Below, piece by piece: positions 35,702-46,287 of a stretch of DNA of 64,000 nt (its first letter is position 1; every line of letters starts with the position of its first letter). This DNA is from JACCZX01 sp963807155 (lineage in GTDB: Bacteria; Pseudomonadota; Gammaproteobacteria; Burkholderiales; Burkholderiaceae_F). The position numbers were made by a program, and so were the translations under genes. The notes beneath the pieces are model-generated. The model saw only the letters and a list, made by a program, of their open reading frames with translations. It was not told the origin of the DNA and ran no database searches. The DNA lies in contig CAWEAZ010000029.1 of the NCBI GenBank assembly GCA_963807155.1, forward strand, positions 267,141 through 331,140. Direction: 5' to 3'.

Positions 35702-36067
35702 TTATTGCGCCACCTTCCAACCATCCTTGGTGCTGCACAGGTTCCACGTGCTGGCACCGCGTTCTCCGCCAGCCGACGTGGCGAACTCCGTCGCGCGACA
35801 GCGCATGCCGTCTTTGGTGAACGTCTTGGTGGGCTTGATAGTTCCTGTCGCCTTGGTTTCGGGGTTGGCCCACGTGAATGTCTGACCGTCTTTGCCCGTA
35901 TCGAGCGCTTTCTTGATTTCGGCGCGCGCAATGGTGATGTCGTTTTTGGTCAATTTCCCCAGCGGTCCCTTCGCCAGAAACAGCTCGTTGATTGCGAACG
36001 CCTGAGATGAAACTGACGCAGCGATCAGGGCAGCGCTTACGTGATGAATCAACTTTCCGTATCTCAT
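35702..36067 (-). CDS. Exported RT0821/Lpp0805-like surface protein
   Basis: 121 residues. Signal peptide MRYGKLIHHVSAALIAASVSSQAFA. The mature part contains TWANPETKATGTIKPTKTF and RCRATEFATSAGGERG, the C-terminal pattern of the RT0821/Lpp0805 'surface antigen' family. The glycine zipper usually found before it is missing. Function is not known; probably periplasmic. Two cysteines in the mature part could form a disulfide. Confidence 0.6.
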   Translation of the reverse strand: MRYGKLIHHVSAALIAASVSSQAFAINELFLAKGPLGKLTKNDITIARAEIKKALDTGKDGQTFTWANPETKATGTIKPTKTFTKDGMRCRATEFATSAGGERGASTWNLCSTKDGWKVAQ

Positions 36068-36114
36068 TGAGGCTCTCCAGTATCAAGTCAAGTTTAGGCG
36101 CGTAAGCCTATGCA

Positions 36115-38392
36115 CTACGGCCGTCCGAGAAAAAGGTAAACCGCCTTGTTATCACTATTGGCATAACCGAAGCCGAGGTACAGCGGACCGAGCGGCGAAT
36201 CGATACCCATGAAGACTGAACCGGCAAACACGTTCAGATCACCACTTACGATTTTTCCACGCCAGATGGGTATCGACCGGATTCAGCCGCGCGCCCTCGG
36301 CCGAGAAGCCGACGTAAACGTCCTCAACCACAGGAATCTTTGCCACCTGACTGCGATAAATCAGCCGGCCGAACACAAAGCGGTCGCTGCGCAATTGCGC
36401 GCGCGAGAGTCCCGACAGGTTAAGAAATCCGCCGAGTTCAAACTGATCGTAGATCGGCACCTCGTTGCTGCCGATTCGGTTACCGCCGGAGATCAGTCCT
36501 TCGATCGTGTGACGGCCAATCGTGAACGGAGCGCTTAGTGTCGCGTTCCAGCGCGTGTACGTTTCATCGGCGCCCAGTAGGGTGTTTGAGTCGTAGACGC
36601 TGGCGCGCGCGTAGTAACCATGCCGCGGGAAATTGATGCTATCGAGCCGGTCCAGCGTGGCATTAAAGGTGACCGCCCCGACGTCGAGCCGGCCATCCCT
36701 TGGCAACGTGAACGGCTCCTGAGTACCGGGAAGAACAACCACCCCACCGCTTTGCAGCGAAAATCGTGCGACGGCCGACCAAGGCGCCTACGCGCGCTTC
36801 GCCGTACTGCAGGAAGTTCACCCCGAAGTCGACTCCCGCGCTTCGTGAGAGTGTCTCTGTATTCGGCAATGCGCAGATCGCCCGCGTACAAATCGAATCG
36901 ATCGATCGAGTACGCCACCTGCGGCGCCACGAAGAAATACTGTCGGGTCGACAAAGGCTGATACAGCTCGGTTCGCAGCAACACATCGCGGCCGAGGATC
37001 ACGTCATTGCGCCACTCGCCGCCAAACGCATTGAGCCACTTCATTCGATGTGACGCCAGCAGATTGAAGTCGGCCTGATTCCCGAGCGCCGCTTCGAGCT
37101 CGAGGCCAAAGCGCACGTAATTTCGCTGCGGCTTTTCCTTGACCAACACGACCAGCGTGCGCTTGCCGTCGACGTCCTCGATCGCGTAATTGACGGTCTC
37201 GAAATCGCCGCGGCCGAAGATGCGCCGCATGTCGAGATCGATCGTGTCCCGGTCAAGCGGCTCTCCGACGCGCGTCTGCATCGCCTGCAGCACGACTGCT
37301 TCGCTAACCCCGCGTGTGCCCTCGATCTTGACCGCGTCGATGACAAGGGCGGCAGTGGCAGCGGTCGCCGTCTGTTTAGCGCGCACCGCAGCGTATTGCT
37401 CAGGCGGCAAAGATAACGCGCGCAGTCGATCTGTCGACCTTGCGCGCGGACGCTTCGCCAATCGGTACGGTCTTCACCAGATTGTCGAAGTCGGCTGCCG
37501 AGTAATCGCCGAGCTCGGGAGAAATCAGAATGTCGCGCGGCGTTAATTCAGCCAGCGAGCGGCCGACGTTCTGCTGGGTCAGAATATTCAGCATCTGGAC
37601 CGAGACCGTAAGCGCCGAGGTGATCTGCTCCGGTTTCAGCAGCGGCGTCCCAAGGTTGACCGCGATGATGATGTCGGCGCCCATCGAGCGTGCGATGTCG
37701 ACCGGCAGATTGCGCACCAACCCACCGTCAACCAGTTGACGTCGACCCATCTCGACCGGCGCCACCGCACCCGGCACAGACATCGACGCGCGAATTGCCT
37801 GCACCACACTGCCTTCTCTCAGTATCACCATTTCACCGGTGCCGATGTCAGTGGCGATCGCACGAAACGGAATCGGCAACTCGTCGAAGCTGCGCGCACT
37901 GGCGATCTTCACTAACCGCCGCAGTTCACCTTCGAGCGCAACGCCGGTGACCAATCCTTTCGGCAGCAACACACCATCGGAGGTCACGGCCAGCTCTGGC
38001 ACGAAGTACGGACGCAGATCGTCGTCCTTGCGCCGCATCGTCTGGTCCTGACGCGGTGGGCTATCGGTGAACAGGCGCTCAGTGGTGATCAACTTGATCG
38101 CCTTTTCCATCTCAGGAACCGACAGCCCGGTCGAATACGCGGCTCCAACGATCGAGCCCATGCTGGTGCCGACGATCAGATCAACCGGCACGCGCAGCTC
38201 TTCGAGAACTTTGAGAACGCCGATATGGGCGGCGCCGCGCGCGCCACCACCGGATAGCACGAGGCCGATTTTTGGCCGCTGCGCATCTGAGGCGCGGGTA
38301 TTTGCCGAGCTGGGCGCCTCCTGCGCGGCAGCGCTCGCCGCCAAGCCAACAGCGAAAATCAAGCAGGCTAGTGTCAGCTGTTTCGTCTGCAT
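36115..38392 (-). pseudogene. PlpD-like patatin/Omp85 protein (type Vd secretion), four frameshifts
   Basis: Patatin-like phospholipase passenger joined to a POTRA and an Omp85-type beta barrel. Signal peptide MQTKQLTLACLIFAVGLAASAAA; patatin domain with GLVLSGGGARGAAHIGVL (oxyanion), GTSMGS (Ser) and VDGGLVRN (Asp). The POTRA part is DAVKIEGTRGVSEAVVLQAM; barrel strands follow, ending YANSDNKAVYLFLGRP at 36115. Breaks near 37410, 36850, 36740 and 36245 are each explained by one extra base (the last in AAAAA). About 755 residues when restored. Type Vd proteins secrete their lipase through their own barrel. Confidence 0.85.
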
Positions 38393-38460
38393 AACGAGAG
38401 AGCCGACGAAATGTCGGCCAGGAAACTGGCCTTCGCTCGACGAACGGCGGCGATGCTCAG

Positions 38461-38910
38461 CTACAGCCCAACGTTACCTCGTGTCGGTCCGTTGGCGCTT
38501 GCCGTGTTTCCGCGGTGACTGACCGCATGCTTCAGAGGGAATTCGATGCCGGCATCCGGCTCAACACGATCCCAGGCGTACTGACACATACGAGTGGCAA
38601 GAATGTCGAGAACGAGTGGGCCGCCCCAAGTCCACTCCTCCGCACGGCCGTCTTTGCCCCACCGGGTAATCCCGTCGCCATGCGTGTAGCAGCCGGTCGT
38701 GTATTGGCGAGTCCGATTCACCGACCGGCCGCTTTCATCGCGCTTCTCGACCAGCGCACTCACGATTCGGTCGCGATTTTGCAGAGCATCTCCCACGCTA
38801 ATCGTCTCGACGTATATCAGCCACTTTGCTCCGTCCGACGCCTTTGCGACCAAGGTCTGTGCATGCGATAGGGTCGGTAACAGAAAAAGGGCGAGCAGAA
38901 AACGTTTCAT
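38461..38910 (-). CDS. Hypothetical exported protein
   Basis: 149 residues with a signal peptide (MKRFLLALFLLPTLSHA). The mature part begins QTLVAKASDGAKWLIYVE, with VSALVEKRDESGR later and two cysteines (about 77 and 116). It resembles the 'surface-adhesin E' type of small exported proteins in having a DG-strand/strand pattern, but I cannot assign it. Found 70 bases upstream of the PlpD-like gene on the same strand. Confidence 0.55.
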   Translation of the reverse strand: MKRFLLALFLLPTLSHAQTLVAKASDGAKWLIYVETISVGDALQNRDRIVSALVEKRDESGRSVNRTRQYTTGCYTHGDGITRWGKDGRAEEWTWGGPLVLDILATRMCQYAWDRVEPDAGIEFPLKHAVSHRGNTASANGPTRGNVGL

Positions 38911-38985
38911 AGACCCTCCACCATCGCGCGCCGCAAGCTAAGTGCGACGCGTCCATCCCTCCCAGGATGTCAATACAACCGCTTC

Positions 38986-39090
38986 TTAGTTCGAACGAGC
39001 CAGTATCCGCTTACGCAGGCTTTCGAATTCGGCCTGATCGATGACTCTCTCATTGAGCGCGCGCCGCGGATCATTCAGCTCCTGCTCCAT
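38986..39090 (-). CDS. Small SHOCT-domain-like protein
   Basis: 34-residue frame from ATG 39090, 33 bases after the outer-membrane protein gene on the same strand. It reads MEQELNDPRRALNERVIDQA then EFESLRKRILARSN, with the SHOCT pattern (L-x3-I-Dx2-EFExL-x2-RIL) usually at the C-terminus of larger proteins. No clear ribosome-binding site. Low confidence. Confidence 0.35.
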   Translation of the reverse strand: MEQELNDPRRALNERVIDQAEFESLRKRILARSN

Positions 39091-39123
39091 TGAAATCGTC
39101 GTCGTTCTTCGGTCCCCAAAAGC

Positions 39124-39966
39124 TCAGAACCTGAAATTTGCCCCTATCGCGAAGCCGCCCAATTTGAGCTCTTGTATGAACTTATCGCCTACATCGTAGT
39201 AGAGGTATTTGTACGAAAACACCACATCGCCCCACCTGAATCCGTAGCCCACACCGACCGCTCCCTGCCAGGTAAAGTCGGACGAACCGGCGCCGACGTC
39301 GATGTAATACGGGACGAACCACGGGCTGTTACCGAATCCCAGGCGGCCGCGCGCACCGATGATGCCGTCGAAGAGATCGTCCGATCGCTCGATGGTGCCG
39401 GTGCTCGCAAATGCCGCCGCACCAGCTGGCCCCGTCACAACCGCCGTCAGATTCCAATCCGTGCGTGCTTTGACATTCGCATAGCGAATGCCTGCGATCA
39501 GATCCAAGGTGGTGGTGGGATCCTGCACCATGTTATAGCCGCCAGCCAACGTGAATACTGTTGCGTCGAGCGCTGACTGCGTGCCTGAGTTCAGCTGCGA
39601 GGTCGTCACATTCACCGGCCCCGGCCCAGGGTTGAAGTCAACGCTGCGTATCTGGCTCTCCTGCGTTCCGAAGTCCACATAAATGAAGTCCCCAAAAATC
39701 GACCATCGACCTTTGCGTGCTTCGCCCTGCACCATCGCAAAGAAGTTGAGTGCGTCGAGAACGCCGTCCGTATCGATGGAGACATTCGCGCCCGAGCCAC
39801 CCGCCGGCGGCGGACCGTAGCGCAGCTGCGCATCGAGGCCGGGAAGCCAAACATACGGCTGCACCGAAAACGTCCATCGATCAGTCGGTGCCTGGGCGGC
39901 AGCGTGCAGCGGCATCGCCAGAAACGCCGCGATGAGCGCGCCAATCAAACCATGTGATCGCTTCAT
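39124..39966 (-). CDS. Outer-membrane beta-barrel protein
   Basis: 280 residues. Signal peptide MKRSHGLIGALIAAFLAMPLHAAA. The mature part is a run of amphipathic strands with aromatic ends: WTFSVQPYVWLPGLDAQLRYG, WSIFGDFIYVDFG, GVGYGFRWGDVVFSYKYLYYD and a terminal GGFAIGANFRF ending in Phe. It resembles the OmpW/'hypothetical outer-membrane protein' barrels of 8 to 12 strands. Function unknown. Cotranscribed with the SHOCT-like frame. Confidence 0.7.
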   Translation of the reverse strand: MKRSHGLIGALIAAFLAMPLHAAAQAPTDRWTFSVQPYVWLPGLDAQLRYGPPPAGGSGANVSIDTDGVLDALNFFAMVQGEARKGRWSIFGDFIYVDFGTQESQIRSVDFNPGPGPVNVTTSQLNSGTQSALDATVFTLAGGYNMVQDPTTTLDLIAGIRYANVKARTDWNLTAVVTGPAGAAAFASTGTIERSDDLFDGIIGARGRLGFGNSPWFVPYYIDVGAGSSDFTWQGAVGVGYGFRWGDVVFSYKYLYYDVGDKFIQELKLGGFAIGANFRF

Positions 39967-39998
39967 ATTTCTCCTTATCCAAACACCTGATCAAGACC

Positions 39999-40718
39999 TC
40001 AACGTCTGCCGACGATCGGCGGCTCTTCGCGCCAACCTTCCAGAACAGCTCGGTACAACCAACCGCCGATCAAAGCACCGACGATCGGTGCCACCCAGAA
40101 CAACCAAAGCTGTCCCAGCGCCCAGTCGCCTACAAACACTGCTGGCCCGGTGCTGCGTGCCGGATTGACTGACGTGTTTGTGACCGGAATGCTGATCAAG
40201 TGAATCAGCGTGAGTGCAAGTCCGATCGCCAACCCGGCAAAGCCAACGGGTGCGCGCTGGTGTGTCGAGCCGAGAATGACAACCAGGAACATCAGAGTCA
40301 TGACAACTTCTGTTACCAAACCCGCGAACAACGAGTACTTGCCGGGCGAATGCTCACCGAAGCCGTTCGCTGCAAATCCGACTGCCAAGCTGAATGTCGA
40401 GGTGCCGCTGGCAATCGCATAGAGAATGGCCGCGCCCGCAATTGCGCCGAGCACTTGCGCAACGATGTAGGGCAGCAGTTGACCAGCGGGAAAACGACCG
40501 CCGGCCCAGAGGCCGATCGATACAGCCGGATTGAAGTGCCCGCCTGAAATCGGTCCGAGCGCGTACGCGGCCGTCAGCACGGTTAATCCAAACGCAAGCG
40601 ATACACCGAGCAATCCAATGCCCACTTGCGGAAACGCTGCAGCCAACACGGCGCTCCCGCAACCGCCCAGCACCAGCCACAACGTGCCCATGAACTCAGC
40701 GATCAACTTTGCTTGCAT
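39999..40718 (-). CDS. aqpZ: Aquaporin Z
   Basis: Water channel of the MIP family, 239 residues, six membrane helices. The two NPA boxes read GGHFNPAVSIGLW and TNTSVNPARSTGPAVF. In the selectivity filter the aquaporin pattern (G-F and R after NPA) is kept, so water rather than glycerol is the likely cargo. ATG 40718 is preferred over the upstream TTG. 32 bases downstream of the start of a minus-strand transcript that would begin near repeat A. Confidence 0.93.
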   Translation of the reverse strand: MQAKLIAEFMGTLWLVLGGCGSAVLAAAFPQVGIGLLGVSLAFGLTVLTAAYALGPISGGHFNPAVSIGLWAGGRFPAGQLLPYIVAQVLGAIAGAAILYAIASGTSTFSLAVGFAANGFGEHSPGKYSLFAGLVTEVVMTLMFLVVILGSTHQRAPVGFAGLAIGLALTLIHLISIPVTNTSVNPARSTGPAVFVGDWALGQLWLFWVAPIVGALIGGWLYRAVLEGWREEPPIVGRR

Positions 40719-40748
40719 CTGACCCAAGCCCCGCTTTGAGAAACTGTT

Positions 40749-40799
40749 GAATGATGGCGCCGACTGATCAGCGGCGCTTCACCTTTCGCGACACAGGTT
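40749..40799. repeat. Dispersed repeat, copy A
   Basis: Core GAATGATGGCGCCGACTGAT then CAGCGGCGCTTCACCTTTCG and ACACAGGTT. It shares about 80% of positions with copies B (46862) and C (51288). Lies between aqpZ and the AI-2E gene. Confidence 0.65.
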
Positions 40800-40870
40800 G
40801 GGCTACAACTAAGTTAGCCTTGCACCCGCATCCGTTAGGTGATTAGCAACGCACAAGGGGAAGCCGACCG

Positions 40871-41993
40871 ATGAATACCTCCTACACACCTGATCCCGAG
40901 CTCGAAAAGCGCCTATCCGGGCGACTGATGGATGTCTTCATCCGGGCGGGGTTCGTCTTCGCCATGGTGGTGCTGTGCTACCAGATTTTTTCGCCCTTTC
41001 TGGCCCTGATGGTGTGGGCGCTGATTCTGGCAGTGGTGCTTTATCCGGCGCATCAAAAGCTGGCGCGCAAGATGGGAGGCAAACAGGGGCTTGCGGCCAC
41101 GGTGATGGTGCTGATCGGCCTCGTGCTGATCGGAGTACCGGCCACTGTGCTGATGTTCGAGCTGGGCGATTCAGTTCATCAATTCGTCGGCAGCGTGCGC
41201 GATCACACGCTGCAGATTCCCGCGCCCTCGCCGGGCATTGCCGACTGGCCGATCGTCGGCAAGAAGCTCTTTGGCTTTTGGTCGCAGGCGCATACGGATC
41301 TGCCGGCAGTGGTTCAGAGTCTGCAGCCGAAGCTCGGCGACTTCGCCAAAAGCGCGTTGGCGATTTGTTGCCAGCACTGGCGTGGCGACGTTGCTGTTTC
41401 TGGCGTCCTTCATCATTGCCGGAATCATCATGGCTTTTGGCGAATCGGGCGCCAGAAGTACGCGGGCGATTTTCGATCGCATCGTCGGAACCGGACGCGG
41501 CGAAGAGTTTGCCAAGCTGTCCACAGCGACGATTCGCGCGGTGGCATTGGGTGTGCTCGGGGTGGCCTTTATCCAGGCCATCGTCGTCGGCTTGTTCCTG
41601 CTGATCGCCGGCGTTCCGTTTGCGGCAGTGCTGGCGTTGGTCGTGCTGGTACTCGGAATCGCGCAAGTTCCGGCGCTGCTGGTCACCCTGCCGGTCATCG
41701 TCTATATCTGGGTGAGCGGTGAGTACAGCACCGGGGCTGCCGTGACTCACAGCGTGCTGCTGTTCGTCGCCGGCATGCTCGACAACGTACTGAAACCGCT
41801 GCTGCTCGGCCGAGGTGTCGATGCGCCGATGGTCGTCATTCTGCTGGGCGCGTTGGGTGGCTTGGCAACCCACGGTCTGCTGGGAATGTTCGTCGGCGCG
41901 ACGTTGCTCGCTCTGGGCTATCAGATCTTCATGTGGTGGGTCGCTACCAATCCTGATAAGGCACCGGCGCGCAAATCGCAGGCGGCCAGCTGA
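40871..41993 (+). pseudogene. AI-2E family transporter (YdiK/PerM-like), one frameshift
   Basis: Multi-pass inner-membrane permease, about 373 residues when restored. The first part has FIRAGFVFAMVVLCYQIFSPF and LYPAHQKLARKMGG. The second part has AIFDRIVGTGRGEEFAKL, GVLGVAFIQAIVVGLFLLIAG and VDAPMVVILLGALGG, the family's pattern. Removal of one base near 41362 restores KSALAFVASTGVATLLF. Members export autoinducer-2 or act as Na+/H+ antiporters; which applies is unknown. An AAGGGGAAG site precedes ATG 40871. The next gene starts 7 bases after. Confidence 0.82.
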
Positions 41994-42000
41994 GTCGAAT

Positions 42001-43557
42001 GCCTGTAACCAAGCTGCGAACGCGGGCGGCAGCGCTCGCAGGGACAGTGCTTCTAAGCGCCTGCACGACGGTCGGGCCTGACTTCCAGCGACCGCAAGTG
42101 CCTGCTTGGTTGGCCCCGTGGACGGGCGGCTCTCTCGAGCCGCTGACCGCCGATCGCGAAGCCACGCGTCGGACAACTGCAGGAGTGGTGGCGCACGTTT
42201 CATGATCCCGTGCTCGAAGCCTCGTTGCCGAGGCGCAGCGCGTGAATCCCAACGTGCGCACCGCGGGTCTTCGCATCATGGAAGCGCGCGCTCAACTTGG
42301 AATTGCCGGCAGCGCGCTCTACCCGCAGGTTCAGCAGGCCACCAGCGATCTGCTGTGGGCGCGGAGAACACAGGACCGGCGCACGCGACACCAGCGCAGT
42401 GAATTTCAGCGTTGGGTTTCAGGTGGGCTGGGAGCTCGATTTCTGGGGCAAGTTCAGACGCGGCATCGAGGCCGCGGATGCCAGCTACTTCGCCAGCATT
42501 GCGCAATACGATGACTTGCAGGTGCTGATGGCCGCCCAGGTGGCGGCCTTCTACACTTCGATTCGCACTCTGGAGGCGCGGCTGGTGATCGCTCGCGAAA
42601 ACGCGGTGTTGCAAAAACGCAGTCTCGACATCGCCGAGCGGTTGTTCAAGGGAGGCAACGACTCCGAATTGGATGTGCAACAGGCAAAAGCCCAGTATCT
42701 CGGGACGCTGGCCACTATTCCTCCACTCGAAAGCGCGCTACGCCAGACACAGAACGCGTTGAGCACGCTGCTGGTAAGAGCTCCCGGCCCATTGCCCGAA
42801 ATGACCCTAGGCAAGAATGTGATCCCGCAGGCGGAACTCGCGGTCATCGTCGACATGCCGGCCGAGCTGCTGCGGCGTCGCCCCGACGTGAGGTCTGCTG
42901 AGTTGCAGTTGGCCGCTCAGTCCGCGCTGATCGGCGTGAGCGTCGCGGATCTCTATCCGTCGATATCGCTGTTGGGATCCGTGGGGCTGTCGGCTACGTC
43001 GTTGAGCGGATCATCGCGCGCGCTGACCTGGGCCATCGGGCCGAGCCTTGTCTGGAACGTCTTCGACTATGGGCGGCTCACCAACGCCGTGCTGGTGCAG
43101 GATGCGCGATTCCAGCAGCTCTACGAGCAGTATCAAGACGCGGTGCTACGGGCGGCTCGCGAGGTCGATGATGCAGCAGTGGGCTTCGCAAAGACTGGAG
43201 AACAGATCCTGCTGCTCGCAGACGCAGTGGCGGCTGCGCAGCGATCGCTCGACATTGCCAATATTCAATATCGCGAAGGGCTCACCGACTTCGAGCGAGT
43301 GCTCGATTCGCAGCGAGTGCTTTTCGCTCAACAGGACTTTTTGGTCAGCTCGCGCGGCAGCCTGACGCAGAATTTGATTGCGCTGTACAAAGCGATGGGG
43401 GGTGGCTGGGAACAAGGGCGAACGCCGGCCCGTGCTGGATGATGTGACGCGCGACACCATGAACCAACGCAGCGATTGGAAAGGTGTGCTCGAGGCCCCG
43501 CTGCCAATGCCCGACGCTGACGCTCTACCAAACTCTTCCGGAACGGCAAGACCATGA
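42001..43557 (+). pseudogene. Outer-membrane efflux lipoprotein (NodT/OMF family), several frameshifts
   Basis: TolC-like outer-membrane channel for the following HlyD/DUF2955 pair. Lipoprotein signal LSACTT (lipobox LSAC) and VGPDFQRPQVPAW. The alpha-helical barrel part is RFFLGK-like and intact from 42410 (WELDFWGKFRRGIEAADASY ... FDYGRLTNAVLVQDARF ... EGLTDFERVLDSQRVLFAQQD). Frame changes occur near 42170, 42215, 42370 and 43430. An extra G in the last one hides the true end at 43557, which overlaps the HlyD ATG (ATGA). About 515 residues when restored. Confidence 0.85.
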
Positions 43558-44765
43558 GTCAAGAAACCACAAAGCCGCGACGAGACTCGGCGCGCCGATA
43601 TAGCGAGAAATCGCCGCCGCCGCCACCACGCCGAAGCAGAGAAGTCGCCGCCGATCGCAGAGACACCGCCGCTGCCTCAGCGGCGAAGTCGGGCAAGGGA
43701 AGCCGCGTCGGCGCGATCATCGTGCTGCTTACTGATTGTCTCTGAGTCTCGCTCTGGTATTTCGTTTCGGATCGACTGACACCGTATACCTCGCAAGCCA
43801 GGGTGCAGGCGTTCGTCGTACCGATAGCGGCCGAAGTAGCTGGCACAGTGCTGAAGGTGCACGTCAAGAACAACGATGAGGTGCAGCGCGGGCAGCCGCT
43901 ATTGGATATCGATCCAACCCAGTACAAGATCACGCTGCAGCGCAGCCGTTCGGATTATGAGTCGACACGCCTTTCGGTCGGTGCGTCGACGGCGTCGGTG
44001 GAGTCGGCCAAGGCGGCAGTGCAGGCGGCTATTGCAAACAATGTTTTCGCGCAACAGGATGCGACGCGACTCGAACAGATTCATAAGGAAGATCCGGGCG
44101 CGATCTCTCTGCGCCGCGTCGAAAGTGCGCAGTCCAATCGGATCAAGGCCCGCAGTCAGGTTGAAGCTGCGAAGGCGGATCTAGTCCGTGCGCAAGAGAC
44201 AGCAGGCGAACGCGGTGAAAACAACGCGCAGCTGCTCAGTGCCCGCGCGGCGATCGAAAAGGCCGAGCTTGATCTGAAGCGCACCGCGGTGGTGGCGCCC
44301 GCCCGCGGTTCGGTCACCGACCTGCGGATCGATGCTGGGCAATATGCACAGACCGGCGCGCCTCTGATGACGCTGATCGCCATTCACGACCTCTGGATCA
44401 ACGCCGACATGACCGAGAACAATCTCGGCAACATCAAACCCGGTGACGAAGTGGCGATCGTGCTCGACGTGATGCCGGGCGAAATATTGAAGGGACGCGT
44501 ACGCAGCGTCGGCACCGGCATCGGTCCCGATAAGCCACCTCAACCCGGCACGTTGCCTGCGGTCGAGAACAGCCGCGACTGGTTGCGGCAGGCGCAGCGC
44601 TTTCCCGTAGCCGTCGAGTTCGACCCGTCCGAACGCGAGCGACTGCGTGGAGTGCGCATCGGCGGCCAGGCCGACGTGCTGGTCTACACCGGAGATTACC
44701 CCGTGATGAACTGGCTCGCGGGATTCTTCATCAAGGTGATGAGCTACTTCTCGTATCTCTATTGA
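43554..44765 (+). pseudogene. HlyD/EmrA-type membrane fusion protein, interrupted near the N-terminus
   Basis: Periplasmic adaptor linking an inner-membrane pump to the OMF channel. The N-terminal 45 residues are basic and Pro-rich; a membrane anchor follows (GAIIVLLT...), but a TGA at 43743-43745 or a nearby frame pair interrupts it. The rest, from about 43750, is continuous: SDRLTPYTSQARVQAFVVPI, the biotinyl-lipoyl hairpin AEVAGTVLKVHVKNNDEVQRGQPLLDIDP-like, an alpha hairpin and RIDAGQYAQTGAPLMTL. The start overlaps the OMF stop. About 404 residues. Confidence 0.82.
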
Positions 44766-44767
44766 TC

Positions 44768-45803
44768 ATGTCATTGCACCGCGCTGACAAGGCGGTACTG
44801 CGGCTGGCGATCGGCCTCGGTTTCGCGGTCCTGATCGCTTACGGACTGGCGCTGCCTGCACCGTTCATCGTGTGCCTGCTCACCGTCGTGATGCTGTGCA
44901 AGCCCGGTCCGCCGATCCCACTCCTGAAAGGCGTGTTACTCGTGGGTGTCGTCGCCACATTGCTGGTGGCCGGCGTGCTGATGGTGCCACTGCTGCAAAA
45001 CTATGCCGTGACGGGCCTCCTGCTGACCGGCGTACTTCTCTACGCCGTGTTCTTTGCTGGCGCGCGCAAAGCGAGTCCCCTGACATTCATTCTCGTGATC
45101 GCCTTCACGATAATTCCGGCGGTCGGAGTGGCCGATCAGATACTGGTCTCGAAGCTCAGCGAAGCATTTGCGGTGGGGCTAGGCATCGGCGTTTTGGTCG
45201 GCGGGTTTTCGCACGCGCTCTTTCCGGATGCGCCCCCTGCAGCCAACATCGCAACGGCACCCCCCACTGTCAGTCCGGAAGCAGCAAGATGGCAGGCCTT
45301 AAAGGCCACGTTGGTCGTGATGCCCGCCTTTGTACTGACGCTGACCAACCCGGCGTTTTATCTGCCGACGATCATGAAATCGGTGACGCTTGGTCAGCAG
45401 GCCAGCGCCACCGATGCGAGCTCGGCCGGGCGCGAGCTCGTGGGATCTACATTGATGGGAGCATGGATGGCGATATTGGTCTGGGGCGGCCTTTCGCTGC
45501 AGCCGAACCTGTGGATGCTGATGTTATGGATGGTGGCTGCGGCGCTGTGGGCCGGAGCCAAACTATTCGGAGTCATGCGCACATCCTTCACTCCATCGTT
45601 CTGGAGCAACGCCCTGATCACGATGCTGATCTTGCTCGGGCCGGCGATTGAAGACGCTGCCGTCGGCAAGGATGTCTACACGCGCTTCTGCTATCCGAAT
45701 CGCGCTGTTTGTCGCCGTGGCCGTTTACGCGTGGGCGACAGTGGGGGTACTTGAGCGCTGGCGTGCCTCGAGATTAAAAGGGTTGGCCTTCACACACACC
45801 TGA
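44768..45803 (+). pseudogene. DUF2955 / FUSC-like inner-membrane transporter, one frameshift
   Basis: Inner-membrane protein with six or more helices, likely the pump of the tripartite system (AaeB/FUSC-like). LRLAIGLGFAVLIAYGLALP, VVMLCKPGPPIPLLKGVLL, FVLTLTNPAFYLPTIMKSVTLG and LWMLMLWMVAAALWAGAKL are hydrophobic. After KDVYTRF an extra T near 45690 ends the frame; without it the protein continues IRIALFVAVAVYAWATVGVL to 45803. About 345 residues. Three bases after the HlyD stop; ATG 44768. Substrates of such systems include aromatic acids, but this is unproven here. Confidence 0.8.
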
Positions 45804-45817
45804 AAGGGGAATCGCAA

Positions 45818-46265
45818 ATGCTGAGGAACCTGATGGTCGGGCTGCCGGTCAAGCTGCTGTGCCTGGCGTTGCAGGCGGGTGTCAGTTTCTGGAGCGTCCG
45901 CTACTACATGCGGAAAATCGAACCAACGGCCGCTAGTCGCGGACTGTTCCCGCACCTCCGCCCGCTGCTGATCGTGATGATCGCCATGACGCTGGGCAAC
46001 TTCGTCCAGATCGTGATCTGGGGAGTGTTGTTCATGGTCGCTGGGCGAATTCAACGAGTTGTATGAGGCTGTCTACCACTCAGGTGTGAACTTTAGCTCG
46101 CTGGGTTACGGCGACGTGGTGATGAGCGAGCGATGGAAGCTGCTGGGGCCTCTCGAAGCTGCGAACGGCGTCCTGATGTTTGGCATGACGAGCGCGGCCC
46201 TGATGGCGATCCTGCAGCATCTGATCAAGGTGGAATTGGAAACGCGGTCTTCGCGCGCTGCCTAA
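45818..46265 (+). pseudogene. K+ channel-like membrane protein (Ion_trans_2 type), one frameshift
   Basis: Two-transmembrane pore protein of about 149 residues. The selectivity filter is VNFSSLGYGDVVMS (GYGD as in K+ channels), followed by a second helix GVLMFGMTSAALMAILQHL. The N-terminal part carries FVQIVIWGVLFMVAG. The frame breaks at about 46043 where one extra G splits VAGEFNELYEAVYHSG. 14 bases after the DUF2955 gene, so it may be the last gene of the efflux operon. Confidence 0.75.
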
Positions 46266-46287
46266 GCAGCGCGCGCATCTTGCCTAG

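Noticed and set aside
40938..42203. 421-residue minus-strand frame opposite the AI-2E gene
   Set aside because: Gln/Arg/His-rich shadow without start signals. The plus strand carries the known family.
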